Part shown: positions 34,891 to 43,305 of the stretch, piece after piece
Position numbering within the stretch: the stretch's first letter is position 1
How the letters are laid out: every line of letters starts with the position of its first letter
NCBI GenBank assembly: GCA_020351025.1
Contig: CP070728.1
Span: 1,412,530-1,476,529 of the forward strand
DNA: 64,000 nucleotides
Direction of reading: 5' to 3'
Source: Planctomycetota bacterium
GTDB lineage: Bacteria > Planctomycetota > Phycisphaerae > Sedimentisphaerales > Anaerobacaceae
The notes under the pieces: generated by a model
What the model saw: the letters and a program-made list of their open reading frames with translations, nothing else
Told to the model about the DNA's origin: nothing
Databases searched by the model: none
Position numbers and translations under genes: made by a program

Positions 34891-36080
34891 GAAGTATCGA
34901 TGTTATATGCTTTGGTGGAGAGGATTGGTGGTACCATAATCGTGGGCACATTGATATGCAATTGATGCGCCGTTTTGCACGAATGGGCACGGCACTTTAC
35001 GTTAATTCAATTGTTATGCAAAAGCCTAATCTGCGAAAAGGCACCAGCGAGGGAACAAGTTTCACCAAGAAACTCATTCGCAAGAGCAAGAGTATTTTCC
35101 GCGGATTGTGGAAAACCGATGCTGGTTTCTGGGTTTATAGTCCGCTTTCGCTGCCGGTACATCATATTGGCTGGTTAAGGAAGCTCAATGAGATCATCTT
35201 GCGATTACAACTGCGTTTTGTAATGCAACAACTAGAGATCCACAACCCGATAGTGTGGGTTGCTTGCCCGGCGGCCTGTGATGTGGCGGTGGGGATGAAA
35301 AAGAATAAGTTGGTTTATCAGCGAACGGATAGGTTTGAAGAGTACCCCAATGTGGATGCAGAGATAATCAGTCAATATGACTGGAAGTTAAAGGCCCAAG
35401 CCGACCTGGTGGTATATGTCAACCGCACTTTATATGAGCAAGAGATGGGCCAATCGCAAAAGGCCATTTACCTTGACCACGGGGTCGATTATGATTTGTT
35501 TTCGTCAGCCCATAAAGACGCAAAAAAGCCAGAGGACATTGCTTTGATACCAAGGCCAATAGCAGGTTACTTTGGCGCTGTGGAAGAACTGAAACTCGAC
35601 ACAGATTTTCTCAGAGACATAGTCAATTTGCTTCCGGATATTTCCTTCGTTTTCGTAGGCAAGGCAACAGCCGCCTTCTCATCACTTGGTGCCCATAAAA
35701 ATGTGTGGCTTCTGGGCCAAAAACCCTACGAGCAGATACCACATTATGGGAAATGCTTTGATGTAGCAATCATACCTTGGCGAAATAGCCGATGGACAGA
35801 GGCAGCCAATCCAATAAAATTGAAGGAATACTTAGCCCTTGGAAAGCAAGTGGTAAGTACTCCTGCATTTACTGAATTGAAAGAGTACCCGGATGTAGTC
35901 TACCAAGCTGAAACCACTGAAGAGTTTGCGGACTGTATAAAAAAGGCTTTGGTAGAAAACAATCCTGAGCGAGTTGCTGAACGAAGAAAAAAAGTTCAGA
36001 CATCCACGTGGGACAGCAAGGCAGAACTATTACTGGAGGAACTTTTTGGAAGAAACAACTACTTTCCGGTATCAGACTGA
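34887..36080 (+). CDS. Glycosyltransferase family 1/4-like
   Basis: 397 residues from ATG 34887, which overlaps the upstream TGA. GT-B fold: N-terminal SIDVICFGGEDWWYHNRGHIDM, middle KLVYQRTDRFEEYPN, C-terminal donor domain with IAGYFGAVEELKLD, FVGKATA and the IIPWRNSRWTEAANPIKLKEYLALGKQVVST signature. Related proteins are common in exosortase-linked exopolysaccharide loci. It overlaps the next gene by one base (TGATG). Confidence 0.82.
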   Translation: MRSIDVICFGGEDWWYHNRGHIDMQLMRRFARMGTALYVNSIVMQKPNLRKGTSEGTSFTKKLIRKSKSIFRGLWKTDAGFWVYSPLSLPVHHIGWLRKLNEIILRLQLRFVMQQLEIHNPIVWVACPAACDVAVGMKKNKLVYQRTDRFEEYPNVDAEIISQYDWKLKAQADLVVYVNRTLYEQEMGQSQKAIYLDHGVDYDLFSSAHKDAKKPEDIALIPRPIAGYFGAVEELKLDTDFLRDIVNLLPDISFVFVGKATAAFSSLGAHKNVWLLGQKPYEQIPHYGKCFDVAIIPWRNSRWTEAANPIKLKEYLALGKQVVSTPAFTELKEYPDVVYQAETTEEFADCIKKALVENNPERVAERRKKVQTSTWDSKAELLLEELFGRNNYFPVSD

Positions 36081-36550
36081 TGACTAAAGGCAAAGAATAC
36101 TTGCAAATTTGCTTAGCTGCATCAGCAGGAGGGCATATTTCTCAATTGCTCAAAATAGTAGATAACTGGAACGGATATAGCACTTTTTACATAACAACAA
36201 CAGAGGTCATGCGAAATAAGCTTAGAGAATGCAGCAAGGTTTATGTTGTTGGAGAGTGCAATCAGCAGTATCCGATACGAGTGATCAAGGTTTTGGTGCG
36301 ATGCATTAAGGTAGTGCTCAGAGAGAGACCTGATGTGGTAATTAGTACGGGCGCAGCGGCGGGCTGCATCGTATGTTTTCTTGGGAAGTTGTTGAGCGCA
36401 AAAATAGTCTGGGTCGATAGCATTACCAATGTGGAGCGGATATCGTTGTCAGGGAGAATGGTCAGGTACATTGCGGATCTTTTCCTGGTCCAGTGGCCTG
36501 AACTTGCCCAAAGGTACAGTAATGTTGAGTATGTGGGTTCGGTGATATGA
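36080..36550 (+). CDS. Alg14/PssD-like membrane subunit of a two-part glycosyltransferase
   Basis: 157 residues: CLAASAGGHISQLLKI is the Alg14 N-terminal signature, followed by DVVISTGAAAGCIVCFLGKLL and IVWVDSITNVERISLSG. In Alg13/Alg14 and PssE/PssD systems this half anchors the enzyme and binds acceptor. It starts at 36080 in a TGATG overlap and ends in an ATGA overlap with the Alg13-like gene, so the two halves are made together. Confidence 0.88.
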   Translation: MTKGKEYLQICLAASAGGHISQLLKIVDNWNGYSTFYITTTEVMRNKLRECSKVYVVGECNQQYPIRVIKVLVRCIKVVLRERPDVVISTGAAAGCIVCFLGKLLSAKIVWVDSITNVERISLSGRMVRYIADLFLVQWPELAQRYSNVEYVGSVI

Positions 36551-37032
36551 TTTTTCTGGCAGTGGGTACACAGTTTCCATTTGACCGTTTAGTAAAGTCC
36601 GTTGATATAGCACTCGGTTATGATGGTAGTGAGAAAGTAGTTGCTCAGATAGGCAATAGTTTATATCAACCAAGAAGTTTTAAAGCAGTTCCGTTTTTGG
36701 AAAAGCATCTCTTTGACAAGTGTGTACATGAAGCGTCCTGTATAATCAGTCATGCTGGTATGGGTATAATAACTATGGCTTTAGATAATAATAAACCGTT
36801 GCTTGTAATGCCTCGGCTGAAAAGGTATGGCGAGGTCGTTAATGATCACCAAATAGCAATTGCAAGAAAGTTTGAAGGGCTTGGTCATATATTAGTGGCA
36901 TACAGCGTGGAAAATTTACCTGAAAAACTCAGACAGCTTAAAACTTTCGTCCCAAAACCCAGACAAAGTCAAGCAAAAGCAGTAGCCGAGAGAATAGGGC
37001 AATTCCTTAGCCAAATCGGTGCTGAAAAGTAA
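36547..37032 (+). CDS. Alg13/PssE-like catalytic subunit of a two-part glycosyltransferase
   Basis: 161 residues: MIFLAVGTQFPFDRLVKSVD and ISHAGMGIITMALDNNKPLLVMPRL with NDHQ are the donor-binding features of the GT28 C-terminal half. With the preceding subunit it should form one UDP-sugar transferase adding an early residue of the lipid-linked unit. The 122-base gap after it is the first real break in the transferase series. Confidence 0.88.
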   Translation: MIFLAVGTQFPFDRLVKSVDIALGYDGSEKVVAQIGNSLYQPRSFKAVPFLEKHLFDKCVHEASCIISHAGMGIITMALDNNKPLLVMPRLKRYGEVVNDHQIAIARKFEGLGHILVAYSVENLPEKLRQLKTFVPKPRQSQAKAVAERIGQFLSQIGAEK

Positions 37033-37154
37033 GTTAGATGAAAAACAACTTTCATATGCTCATTCATCAAATAAGCTACTAAAGCTCTTACCTCCTATAT
37101 AAGATTTATTCTTTTCCTTGGGCTTGTCATTTTTAAAGTTTAATCATATACAGA

Positions 37155-39146
37155 ATGTCGGATACAAAAGCTGTAAATAATCAAAAGATAAAAGTTGTTA
37201 TTCTAGCGGGTGGCCGTGACTTTGGTCGCTGCCCGTTGGCGTCTCAGCTACCTACAGCTTTGTGGCCGGTATTAGGCAAACCAGCAGTCAATCACTTGTT
37301 GGAACAAATCCGGCATCAAGGAATAAAGAAGGCAATAATCTGTTCCAACGGAGATGGTTCACTGCTTCAACAATCGATTAATGCTTGTGGTGACATCGAG
37401 CTGGAATTTTTAGACGAACAATTGCCCGTAGGCACAGCAGGAGCTATTCGTAATGCCGTTGCCAGTGAAGCAAAGGCATTACTATTGGTACTGCCAGCAA
37501 GTATAATATGCCCCCCGCAAATCGATATGCTGGTAAAGGCTCACCATGACGGCAAGTCGGATATGACGGTGATGTTGAATCCCAGCGACACGAATGGTGG
37601 AATGTTGGAGCAGGCATCAGGCATCTATGTCTGTAGTCCAGACGTTTTAGAGCATATCCCAGAAGCAGGCTATTTTGATATCAAGGAAGGTTTAATTCCA
37701 GAAATGCTACGTGCTGGAAAGACTATTCATACGGCGACATTGCCCAATCACGCTGGGAACTTTCGAGACAGGCAGGGATATCTCGAAGCTATTACCAATT
37801 ACCTCGAAAGTACGGCGAAACTAAACACGGGTTTTAAGCTCTGGAAGCAAACTGACAGACAAACTATATGGAAGGCAGCCAATTCCAGAATTGAACCGGG
37901 GGTTCGGATTTACGGGCAGGTTGTCATTATGGAAGACGCTATAATTTCGGAGGATACAGTTATTTTCGGTCCAACGGTGATTGGTCGTAATGCACGAATT
38001 GGCAGAGGTAGTCTGATAGTCAATAGCGTACTGTGGGATGGCGCACAAGTGGGCCCAAATTGTAAAATTCAAAGGTGCATAGTTGACTACGGAGCAGTCG
38101 TGCCAGCCAACACAGTTGAGGAGGAAAAACCCATACTATTGAAACCAAAAGGTCTCCTGGAAAGTTCGGTAAACAGTGCATTAAAAATTGTGAAAAATAA
38201 CACGAGCAGATTACAGCATGCATTGCAACAGGATGTGGGTACAGTCAACAAAAAGTTGCCAAACTGGATACAGATTGACACAACAAAGATAGCTCTATGG
38301 ATAGCGGCTTGTCTTGTTCTAATCGCTTTTCTCTGGTCCTATTGGCCCGGCTTGGTCGGCCTTTGGAGGCTCTGGCAGCGAAGCGACGAATATTCCTCTG
38401 GTCTTTTAGTTCCTTTTCTGGCCATCTATATCCTGTGGTCGAGACGCCATAATATTAGTCAGTGTGAAATAAGACCTTCTGTGTGGGGGCTATTAGCGTT
38501 TATAGCAGCACAAAGTGTCAGGTTATTCGGGCTGTTCTTTATGTATGGGTCAGCGGAAAGATTGTCTATTGCTCTAAGTATAGCTGCACTGGTATTATTT
38601 TTGTTTGGCTGGCAGCTTTTCCGAAAGGTATCTACGGTGTTGCTGTTTCTGTGTCTGATGCTTCCCTGGCCCAATCGGGTGCAGGCGGCTGTGGCGTTGC
38701 CACTTCAACGATGGGCCACTTCGTCAGCGGTGTTTTGCCTGGAGATGATGGGCTATGAAGTATTTCAGGAAGGCAACATTATCCACATCGGCCAGGCCTC
38801 CGTAGCAGTGGCCGAAGCCTGCAACGGCTTGAGAATGGTCATGGCCTTTTTCGTGATCACTGGTCTGGTTGTTCTGCTGGCAAGGAGAGCATGGTGGGAA
38901 AAACTAATAATCCTTGCTTCAAGCCTGCCAATTGCCCTGCTTTGTAACACAATCCGACTGGCGATAACAGCGGTTGCTTTTACAATAGTCCGTGGGGAAC
39001 ACTGGGAAAGAATATTTCACGATTTTGGCGGGTACGCCATGATGCCAGTAGCCCTTGCGTTGGTAGTGGCTGAACTCTGGCTTTTAATGAGACTTACGAC
39101 AGTTTCTACAAAAGAGGAAGCAATAATAATTACACGGCAAAAGTAG
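37155..39146 (+). CDS. Degenerate nucleotidyltransferase/left-handed beta-helix module fused to an exosortase
   Basis: 663 residues. Residues 12-220 align with sugar-phosphate nucleotidyltransferases (VVILAGG at 14-20, GTAGAIR at 93-99), but LAGGxGTRLxPLT is LAGGRDFGRCPLA, PKPL is PTAL and the metal-binding NGD is PAS (114-116), so catalysis looks lost. Residues 250-320 are hexapeptide repeats of a left-handed beta-helix. From about 378 on is an eight-helix exosortase with the full triad: C556 in AEACNGLR, R601 in NTIR, H622 in FHDFGG. It should cleave and transfer the PEP-CTERM proteins encoded 10 kb downstream. No ribosome site is obvious. Confidence 0.9.
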   Translation: MSDTKAVNNQKIKVVILAGGRDFGRCPLASQLPTALWPVLGKPAVNHLLEQIRHQGIKKAIICSNGDGSLLQQSINACGDIELEFLDEQLPVGTAGAIRNAVASEAKALLLVLPASIICPPQIDMLVKAHHDGKSDMTVMLNPSDTNGGMLEQASGIYVCSPDVLEHIPEAGYFDIKEGLIPEMLRAGKTIHTATLPNHAGNFRDRQGYLEAITNYLESTAKLNTGFKLWKQTDRQTIWKAANSRIEPGVRIYGQVVIMEDAIISEDTVIFGPTVIGRNARIGRGSLIVNSVLWDGAQVGPNCKIQRCIVDYGAVVPANTVEEEKPILLKPKGLLESSVNSALKIVKNNTSRLQHALQQDVGTVNKKLPNWIQIDTTKIALWIAACLVLIAFLWSYWPGLVGLWRLWQRSDEYSSGLLVPFLAIYILWSRRHNISQCEIRPSVWGLLAFIAAQSVRLFGLFFMYGSAERLSIALSIAALVLFLFGWQLFRKVSTVLLFLCLMLPWPNRVQAAVALPLQRWATSSAVFCLEMMGYEVFQEGNIIHIGQASVAVAEACNGLRMVMAFFVITGLVVLLARRAWWEKLIILASSLPIALLCNTIRLAITAVAFTIVRGEHWERIFHDFGGYAMMPVALALVVAELWLLMRLTTVSTKEEAIIITRQK

Positions 39147-39191
39147 TCAAAATAATCAGTATTACAAACCTTAAGTTAGGGAAAATCAAAA

Positions 39192-41498
39192 ATGAATGAA
39201 TTAGAAAAATATCATGAACAGGTACTCGAACAAAGGTATCCTATTTTCGAGACGGAAGCTGCAGCGAGTGGAGAGACCACAGCCAATTTAGCTGCTTCGA
39301 TACTTCGCCGCTGGTACATCATGCTACTGATATTTCTTGTAACGTGCGCGATAGGGATTCCCGCAATATGGTTCTTAATCAAGCCTCTATATAGTGTAAC
39401 CGGAGCAATAAGGGTTGCTCCCATTTTACCAAACATTCTGACGGGCGAGGCGGACAAAGGAGAAATATCAAATTACCAAAACTTTATGAATACACAGGCA
39501 GAGATGATTACCAGCACCCAAGTGGTACAAAGAGCAGCAGACAATTTGGCAGACAAGAACTTATCTTTTTTTGAAGACGAAGGCGCTGACCATTTCACAA
39601 AACTTAAACAGGCACTAAATAACACCAAACCAAAGCCTGACGTAGCAAGTATATTGAAGCGGTCGATTTTCAAGGGTGTCATCACGTCTATTGCCGACCG
39701 CGGCACAGAGCTGATAAAAATTACTATGCAAAACACAAATCCGGAAGAGGCCAAACATGTAGTAAACAGCTTTATCCGTGCTTATATGGCCGTCGAGGTT
39801 TCTAGTTCCGCCCAAGGAGAGGACAGGAAACTAACCGTTCTGGAAGACGAGCGGAACGTGCTCGCTGAGAAGTTGCAAAGGCAACGCGAGGCAATCCACC
39901 AACTGGCTCAAGAATATGGAACAACAGCCTTGGCTGACCGTCAGGATATGATGCTGCAACGTGTGGCAAGTCTATTGGCTGAATTGACTAAAATAGAAGC
40001 ACGTAGAATTAACCTCGAAGCTCAGTTGCAGTTACTTGAGCAAACGAAAGAACAGGCTATTGCGACGGAGGAATTGCTGAAAATGCGTCAGGATTATATA
40101 AATGGAGACCCAATGGTAAACGTGCTCACAGCAAATATTGCACAAATGGAGCAAGCTCTCATCGTCGCCAAGCAGACATTAGCTCCCACGAATCCGGAAC
40201 TCAATCGCAAATCTGAACTGTTAGAAGCGCTAAAAGCACATCTCGAGGAGCGTAAAGATGAGACAGGTAAAGCTTTCGATGATTTGATGTCCAAGGAAGT
40301 CGCCAGTGCCAACAAGAAAAACTTAGTTAATAGACGGACAGAACTGGAACAAACCAGAGCGTATGAAAACCGTCTTCGCGAGATATTATCGAAAGAAGAT
40401 GCTGAAACCATTGGGCTCGGCCGGAAGCAACTGACCATCTTAGATTTGCAAGATCAGTTGAACTTGACGAAAGAAATGTACGATACCGTTCGCCGGCGTA
40501 TACAAGAAATGGAAATGGAACGAAAGCAACCCGCAAGAATTTCGGTAGCCTACAATGCTGACATTTCTCACATTCGTGATAAGCGCATCCAATACACATT
40601 TGCCCTTATTTTCGGCGGGATAGCGTGTGGAATGTTATTAGCTTTCCTGCGAGACAAAGCGGACCTCAGCTTGCGTACCCCTGACGATGTGGTGAGGCGC
40701 ATCGGTATCCGAATAATCGGGACAACTACCAATCCTTATACAATCAAAAAAACACTTTTGCCAAAACAAGTGGCCGAAGACTATCAGACTATCCGAGCTA
40801 ACGTAGGTTTACTCGATGGTGGAGGAATGCCCAAGAAGGTGGCTGTTACAAGCCCGGGGATGCGAGACGGGAAAACTACTTTTGCCGTTAACCTGGCAAT
40901 CAGCATATCCAAGTCTGGAAAAAAGGTTTTGCTAATAGACGGTGACTTGAGAAAACCGGATATTGCCAATCTGTTAAATCTCCCAAAGAACTCAAGAGGT
41001 CTACAAGATGTGCTTCTCGGCAGGGAATTTGACGAATCCGTTTATTCTACACCTTCAACCGGGTTGGATGTATTGGCAGCAGATTCTCGGAATACGACGG
41101 ACGCCTACGAACTGTTAGCTTCAGCCCTTGTGGCTGAGCGCATTAATAGGATTAGCCAAAAATACGACCACTTAATTGTTGATACACCACCCATATTGGC
41201 GTTTCCAGATGCCTTACTTTGGGCCAAGATTTCAGATGCCGTCATATTGGCCAGCTTCGCCGGCCACACTACAGCACCAGACCTCAAAGAGGCAAAGGCA
41301 AAGCTCGCCGAGATAAACGTCAGAGTACTCGGAACCGTTCTAAGTAACGTACAGGTCAGTCACAGTTACTATCGATATGGTTACAATTATTATGCTCAAA
41401 AAGCCCAATCAAATAAAGATAGTAAGCGAACGAGGTCAAAGACCCTTCTGCTGCCGGTAAAAGAACTCGATAAAACTGCTGAAAATTCAAAGCCTTAA
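39192..41498 (+). CDS. Wzc-like polysaccharide co-polymerase with bacterial tyrosine kinase domain
   Basis: 768 residues: N-terminal Wzz domain with TM1 (about 42-62), long periplasmic coiled coils (residues 200-440), TM2 near 465, and a cytoplasmic BY-kinase: Walker A SPGMRDGKTT (about 553-562), Walker A' LLIDGDLRKPD, Walker B LIVDTPP, and a C-terminal Tyr cluster SYYRYGYNYY. It sets chain length and controls export through phosphorylation cycles. The P-loop is two residues longer than the usual PGEGKS/T form. Its outer-membrane partner, a Wza-like protein, is encoded apart at 55996-56730. Confidence 0.92.
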   Translation: MNELEKYHEQVLEQRYPIFETEAAASGETTANLAASILRRWYIMLLIFLVTCAIGIPAIWFLIKPLYSVTGAIRVAPILPNILTGEADKGEISNYQNFMNTQAEMITSTQVVQRAADNLADKNLSFFEDEGADHFTKLKQALNNTKPKPDVASILKRSIFKGVITSIADRGTELIKITMQNTNPEEAKHVVNSFIRAYMAVEVSSSAQGEDRKLTVLEDERNVLAEKLQRQREAIHQLAQEYGTTALADRQDMMLQRVASLLAELTKIEARRINLEAQLQLLEQTKEQAIATEELLKMRQDYINGDPMVNVLTANIAQMEQALIVAKQTLAPTNPELNRKSELLEALKAHLEERKDETGKAFDDLMSKEVASANKKNLVNRRTELEQTRAYENRLREILSKEDAETIGLGRKQLTILDLQDQLNLTKEMYDTVRRRIQEMEMERKQPARISVAYNADISHIRDKRIQYTFALIFGGIACGMLLAFLRDKADLSLRTPDDVVRRIGIRIIGTTTNPYTIKKTLLPKQVAEDYQTIRANVGLLDGGGMPKKVAVTSPGMRDGKTTFAVNLAISISKSGKKVLLIDGDLRKPDIANLLNLPKNSRGLQDVLLGREFDESVYSTPSTGLDVLAADSRNTTDAYELLASALVAERINRISQKYDHLIVDTPPILAFPDALLWAKISDAVILASFAGHTTAPDLKEAKAKLAEINVRVLGTVLSNVQVSHSYYRYGYNYYAQKAQSNKDSKRTRSKTLLLPVKELDKTAENSKP

Positions 41499-41532
41499 CA
41501 ACAAGCCCCGCCCAAAAGCCTTTTAGGAGAAA

Positions 41533-43275
41533 ATGTCAGCTTTTAACAAAACCATGAAGTTGAGCATTATATACAAGAGTAGAAAGTCCTCTTCTTGTAA
41601 CAGCAGCAATTTACTCCGAACAGCCATATGCAGTGAACCTTTGAGGAGAATCACGCTTAGCTACTTAGAAGGGAACATTAAATACAACAAGAGGAGTTTT
41701 GGAACGCGCTGCAAAATTAACCGTCGAGGTAATAATAATGTCATAGCAATCCCGCAAGATTGGGCTGTGGAAGCTACCAATGGTAAACGAGATATAATAT
41801 ATTACAATGAAAACTTACGTGTCCCCTCAGAACTCACCAACCAGGACAAAACAAATCCATGGTTCATTATCTCAAATGGAAGATATGCCACTGAAATAGA
41901 CTATAAACAGCTCTTTAAGAAGCTGGTCGAGTTTCAAGGTGATGTATTAACAGTCAACGTTGTTCCTCAGTTACAAGCAGCCTGTGAAAAGGTACTGATT
42001 AGCTCACAGAACAAACTTGTTGGATTTCGGCGGTTTTATAACGATTTAGCCTTACCAGCACCAATTCCCGATGACTGGCCCCATTACCTTTTCATTAAAA
42101 CCGCTATTTTCAAAAAACTGCTGGTTGACGGCGCTTTGCCACTGGTTTTTTCTGAGTTTGTTAATAGCTGTTTTTCAAACTCATTTACGGTACGCAGTAT
42201 AGATATCGGTGGTGCTGTGCTGGACTTAGAAACAGAGGCAGGTTTACTTGGCTTTGTTACAAGTAAACTCAACTCATCGAGGCAGAAACATCTTCGTATA
42301 AATAATAAACGTGGGAAGCTTGCAAGCAAAGGTAATATTACAATATCTGACAGTGCAAGATTATTTGGAAAAGTGTTGTTTGGTCAAAACGTTAGTATTG
42401 GTCAAGATGTAATTATAGTTGGACCAACAATAATCAGTGACAATGCTAAAATTGGGGAAGGGGCAGTTATCAAAGCATCAATTATTGGTCCTGATATTTC
42501 AGTGCCCAAGAATCATTTTATCCAGAACCGTGTTTTTACGGGTTCCCGGCACCATCAAAAACAAAGAAAGCAAAACAAAACAGATGGCATGACAGCAATC
42601 GCTAATGGCAGAGGTGTTCAGAAAGAGCCCAACTTAAGCAATTTCCGAATATGGCCGAGATTTTCCTATGCCAGATGCCTTAAGAGAATGGCTGATATTG
42701 TCGCAGCAATAACCGTGCTGATTCTCTTCGCACCTGTAATTCCCATAATAGTTTTGGTAATAAAACTCACTTCACCTGGCCCGGTGTTCTTTAAAGATAC
42801 GCGGCAAGGTCGACATAGCAGAATATTCAACTGCATTAAATTCAGAACGATGCTCATAGGTTCTGATAAGGTACAAGACAAACTAAGAGTTTTGAATCAG
42901 GCTGACGGTCCACAATTCAAGATGTCTAATGACCCAAGACTTAGCACTGTCGGTAGATTTCTGCGGGATACATATATCGACGAAATACCTCAATTCTTTA
43001 ATGTTCTGCTTGGCCAGATGAGCGTTGTAGGTCCAAGGCCATCCCCTGAACAGGAAAATACATTGTGTCCCTCCTGGCGAGACGCGCGATTGTCGGTCCG
43101 GCCTGGCATCACCGGACTTTGGCAGGTTTGTAGAACCCGCCAACGGATGAAAGATTTTCAGGAATGGATTTATTACGACATTAAATATGTTAGAGACCTG
43201 TCACCTAAGATAGATTTATGGATATGTTGGGAAACAGCCAAGAAAATGGTTAAAAATTTCATTCGCCAATTCTAA
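41533..43275 (+). CDS. Phosphoglycosyltransferase (WcaJ/PglC type) with degenerate nucleotidyltransferase half-domain and beta-helix
   Basis: 580 residues. From about 386 to the end is a Bac_transf domain: one membrane hairpin, KFRTM, and the catalytic Asp-Glu in TYIDEIPQFFNVLLGQMSVVGPRP; it starts repeat-unit assembly on undecaprenyl phosphate. N-terminal to it are hexapeptide repeats (about 270-335). Before those, residues 108-145 (WFIISNGRYATEIDYKQLF, then GDVLTVNV) look like the second half of a nucleotidyltransferase with the metal Asp of NGD changed to Arg (115-117); no nucleotide-binding LAGG half is present. The usual WcaJ N-terminal membrane domain is missing. Ribosome site AGGAG precedes the ATG. 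Confidence 0.85.
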   Translation: MSAFNKTMKLSIIYKSRKSSSCNSSNLLRTAICSEPLRRITLSYLEGNIKYNKRSFGTRCKINRRGNNNVIAIPQDWAVEATNGKRDIIYYNENLRVPSELTNQDKTNPWFIISNGRYATEIDYKQLFKKLVEFQGDVLTVNVVPQLQAACEKVLISSQNKLVGFRRFYNDLALPAPIPDDWPHYLFIKTAIFKKLLVDGALPLVFSEFVNSCFSNSFTVRSIDIGGAVLDLETEAGLLGFVTSKLNSSRQKHLRINNKRGKLASKGNITISDSARLFGKVLFGQNVSIGQDVIIVGPTIISDNAKIGEGAVIKASIIGPDISVPKNHFIQNRVFTGSRHHQKQRKQNKTDGMTAIANGRGVQKEPNLSNFRIWPRFSYARCLKRMADIVAAITVLILFAPVIPIIVLVIKLTSPGPVFFKDTRQGRHSRIFNCIKFRTMLIGSDKVQDKLRVLNQADGPQFKMSNDPRLSTVGRFLRDTYIDEIPQFFNVLLGQMSVVGPRPSPEQENTLCPSWRDARLSVRPGITGLWQVCRTRQRMKDFQEWIYYDIKYVRDLSPKIDLWICWETAKKMVKNFIRQF

Positions 43276-43305
43276 TGCAATGTGTGAATAGGAAAGGATA
43301 AGTAA

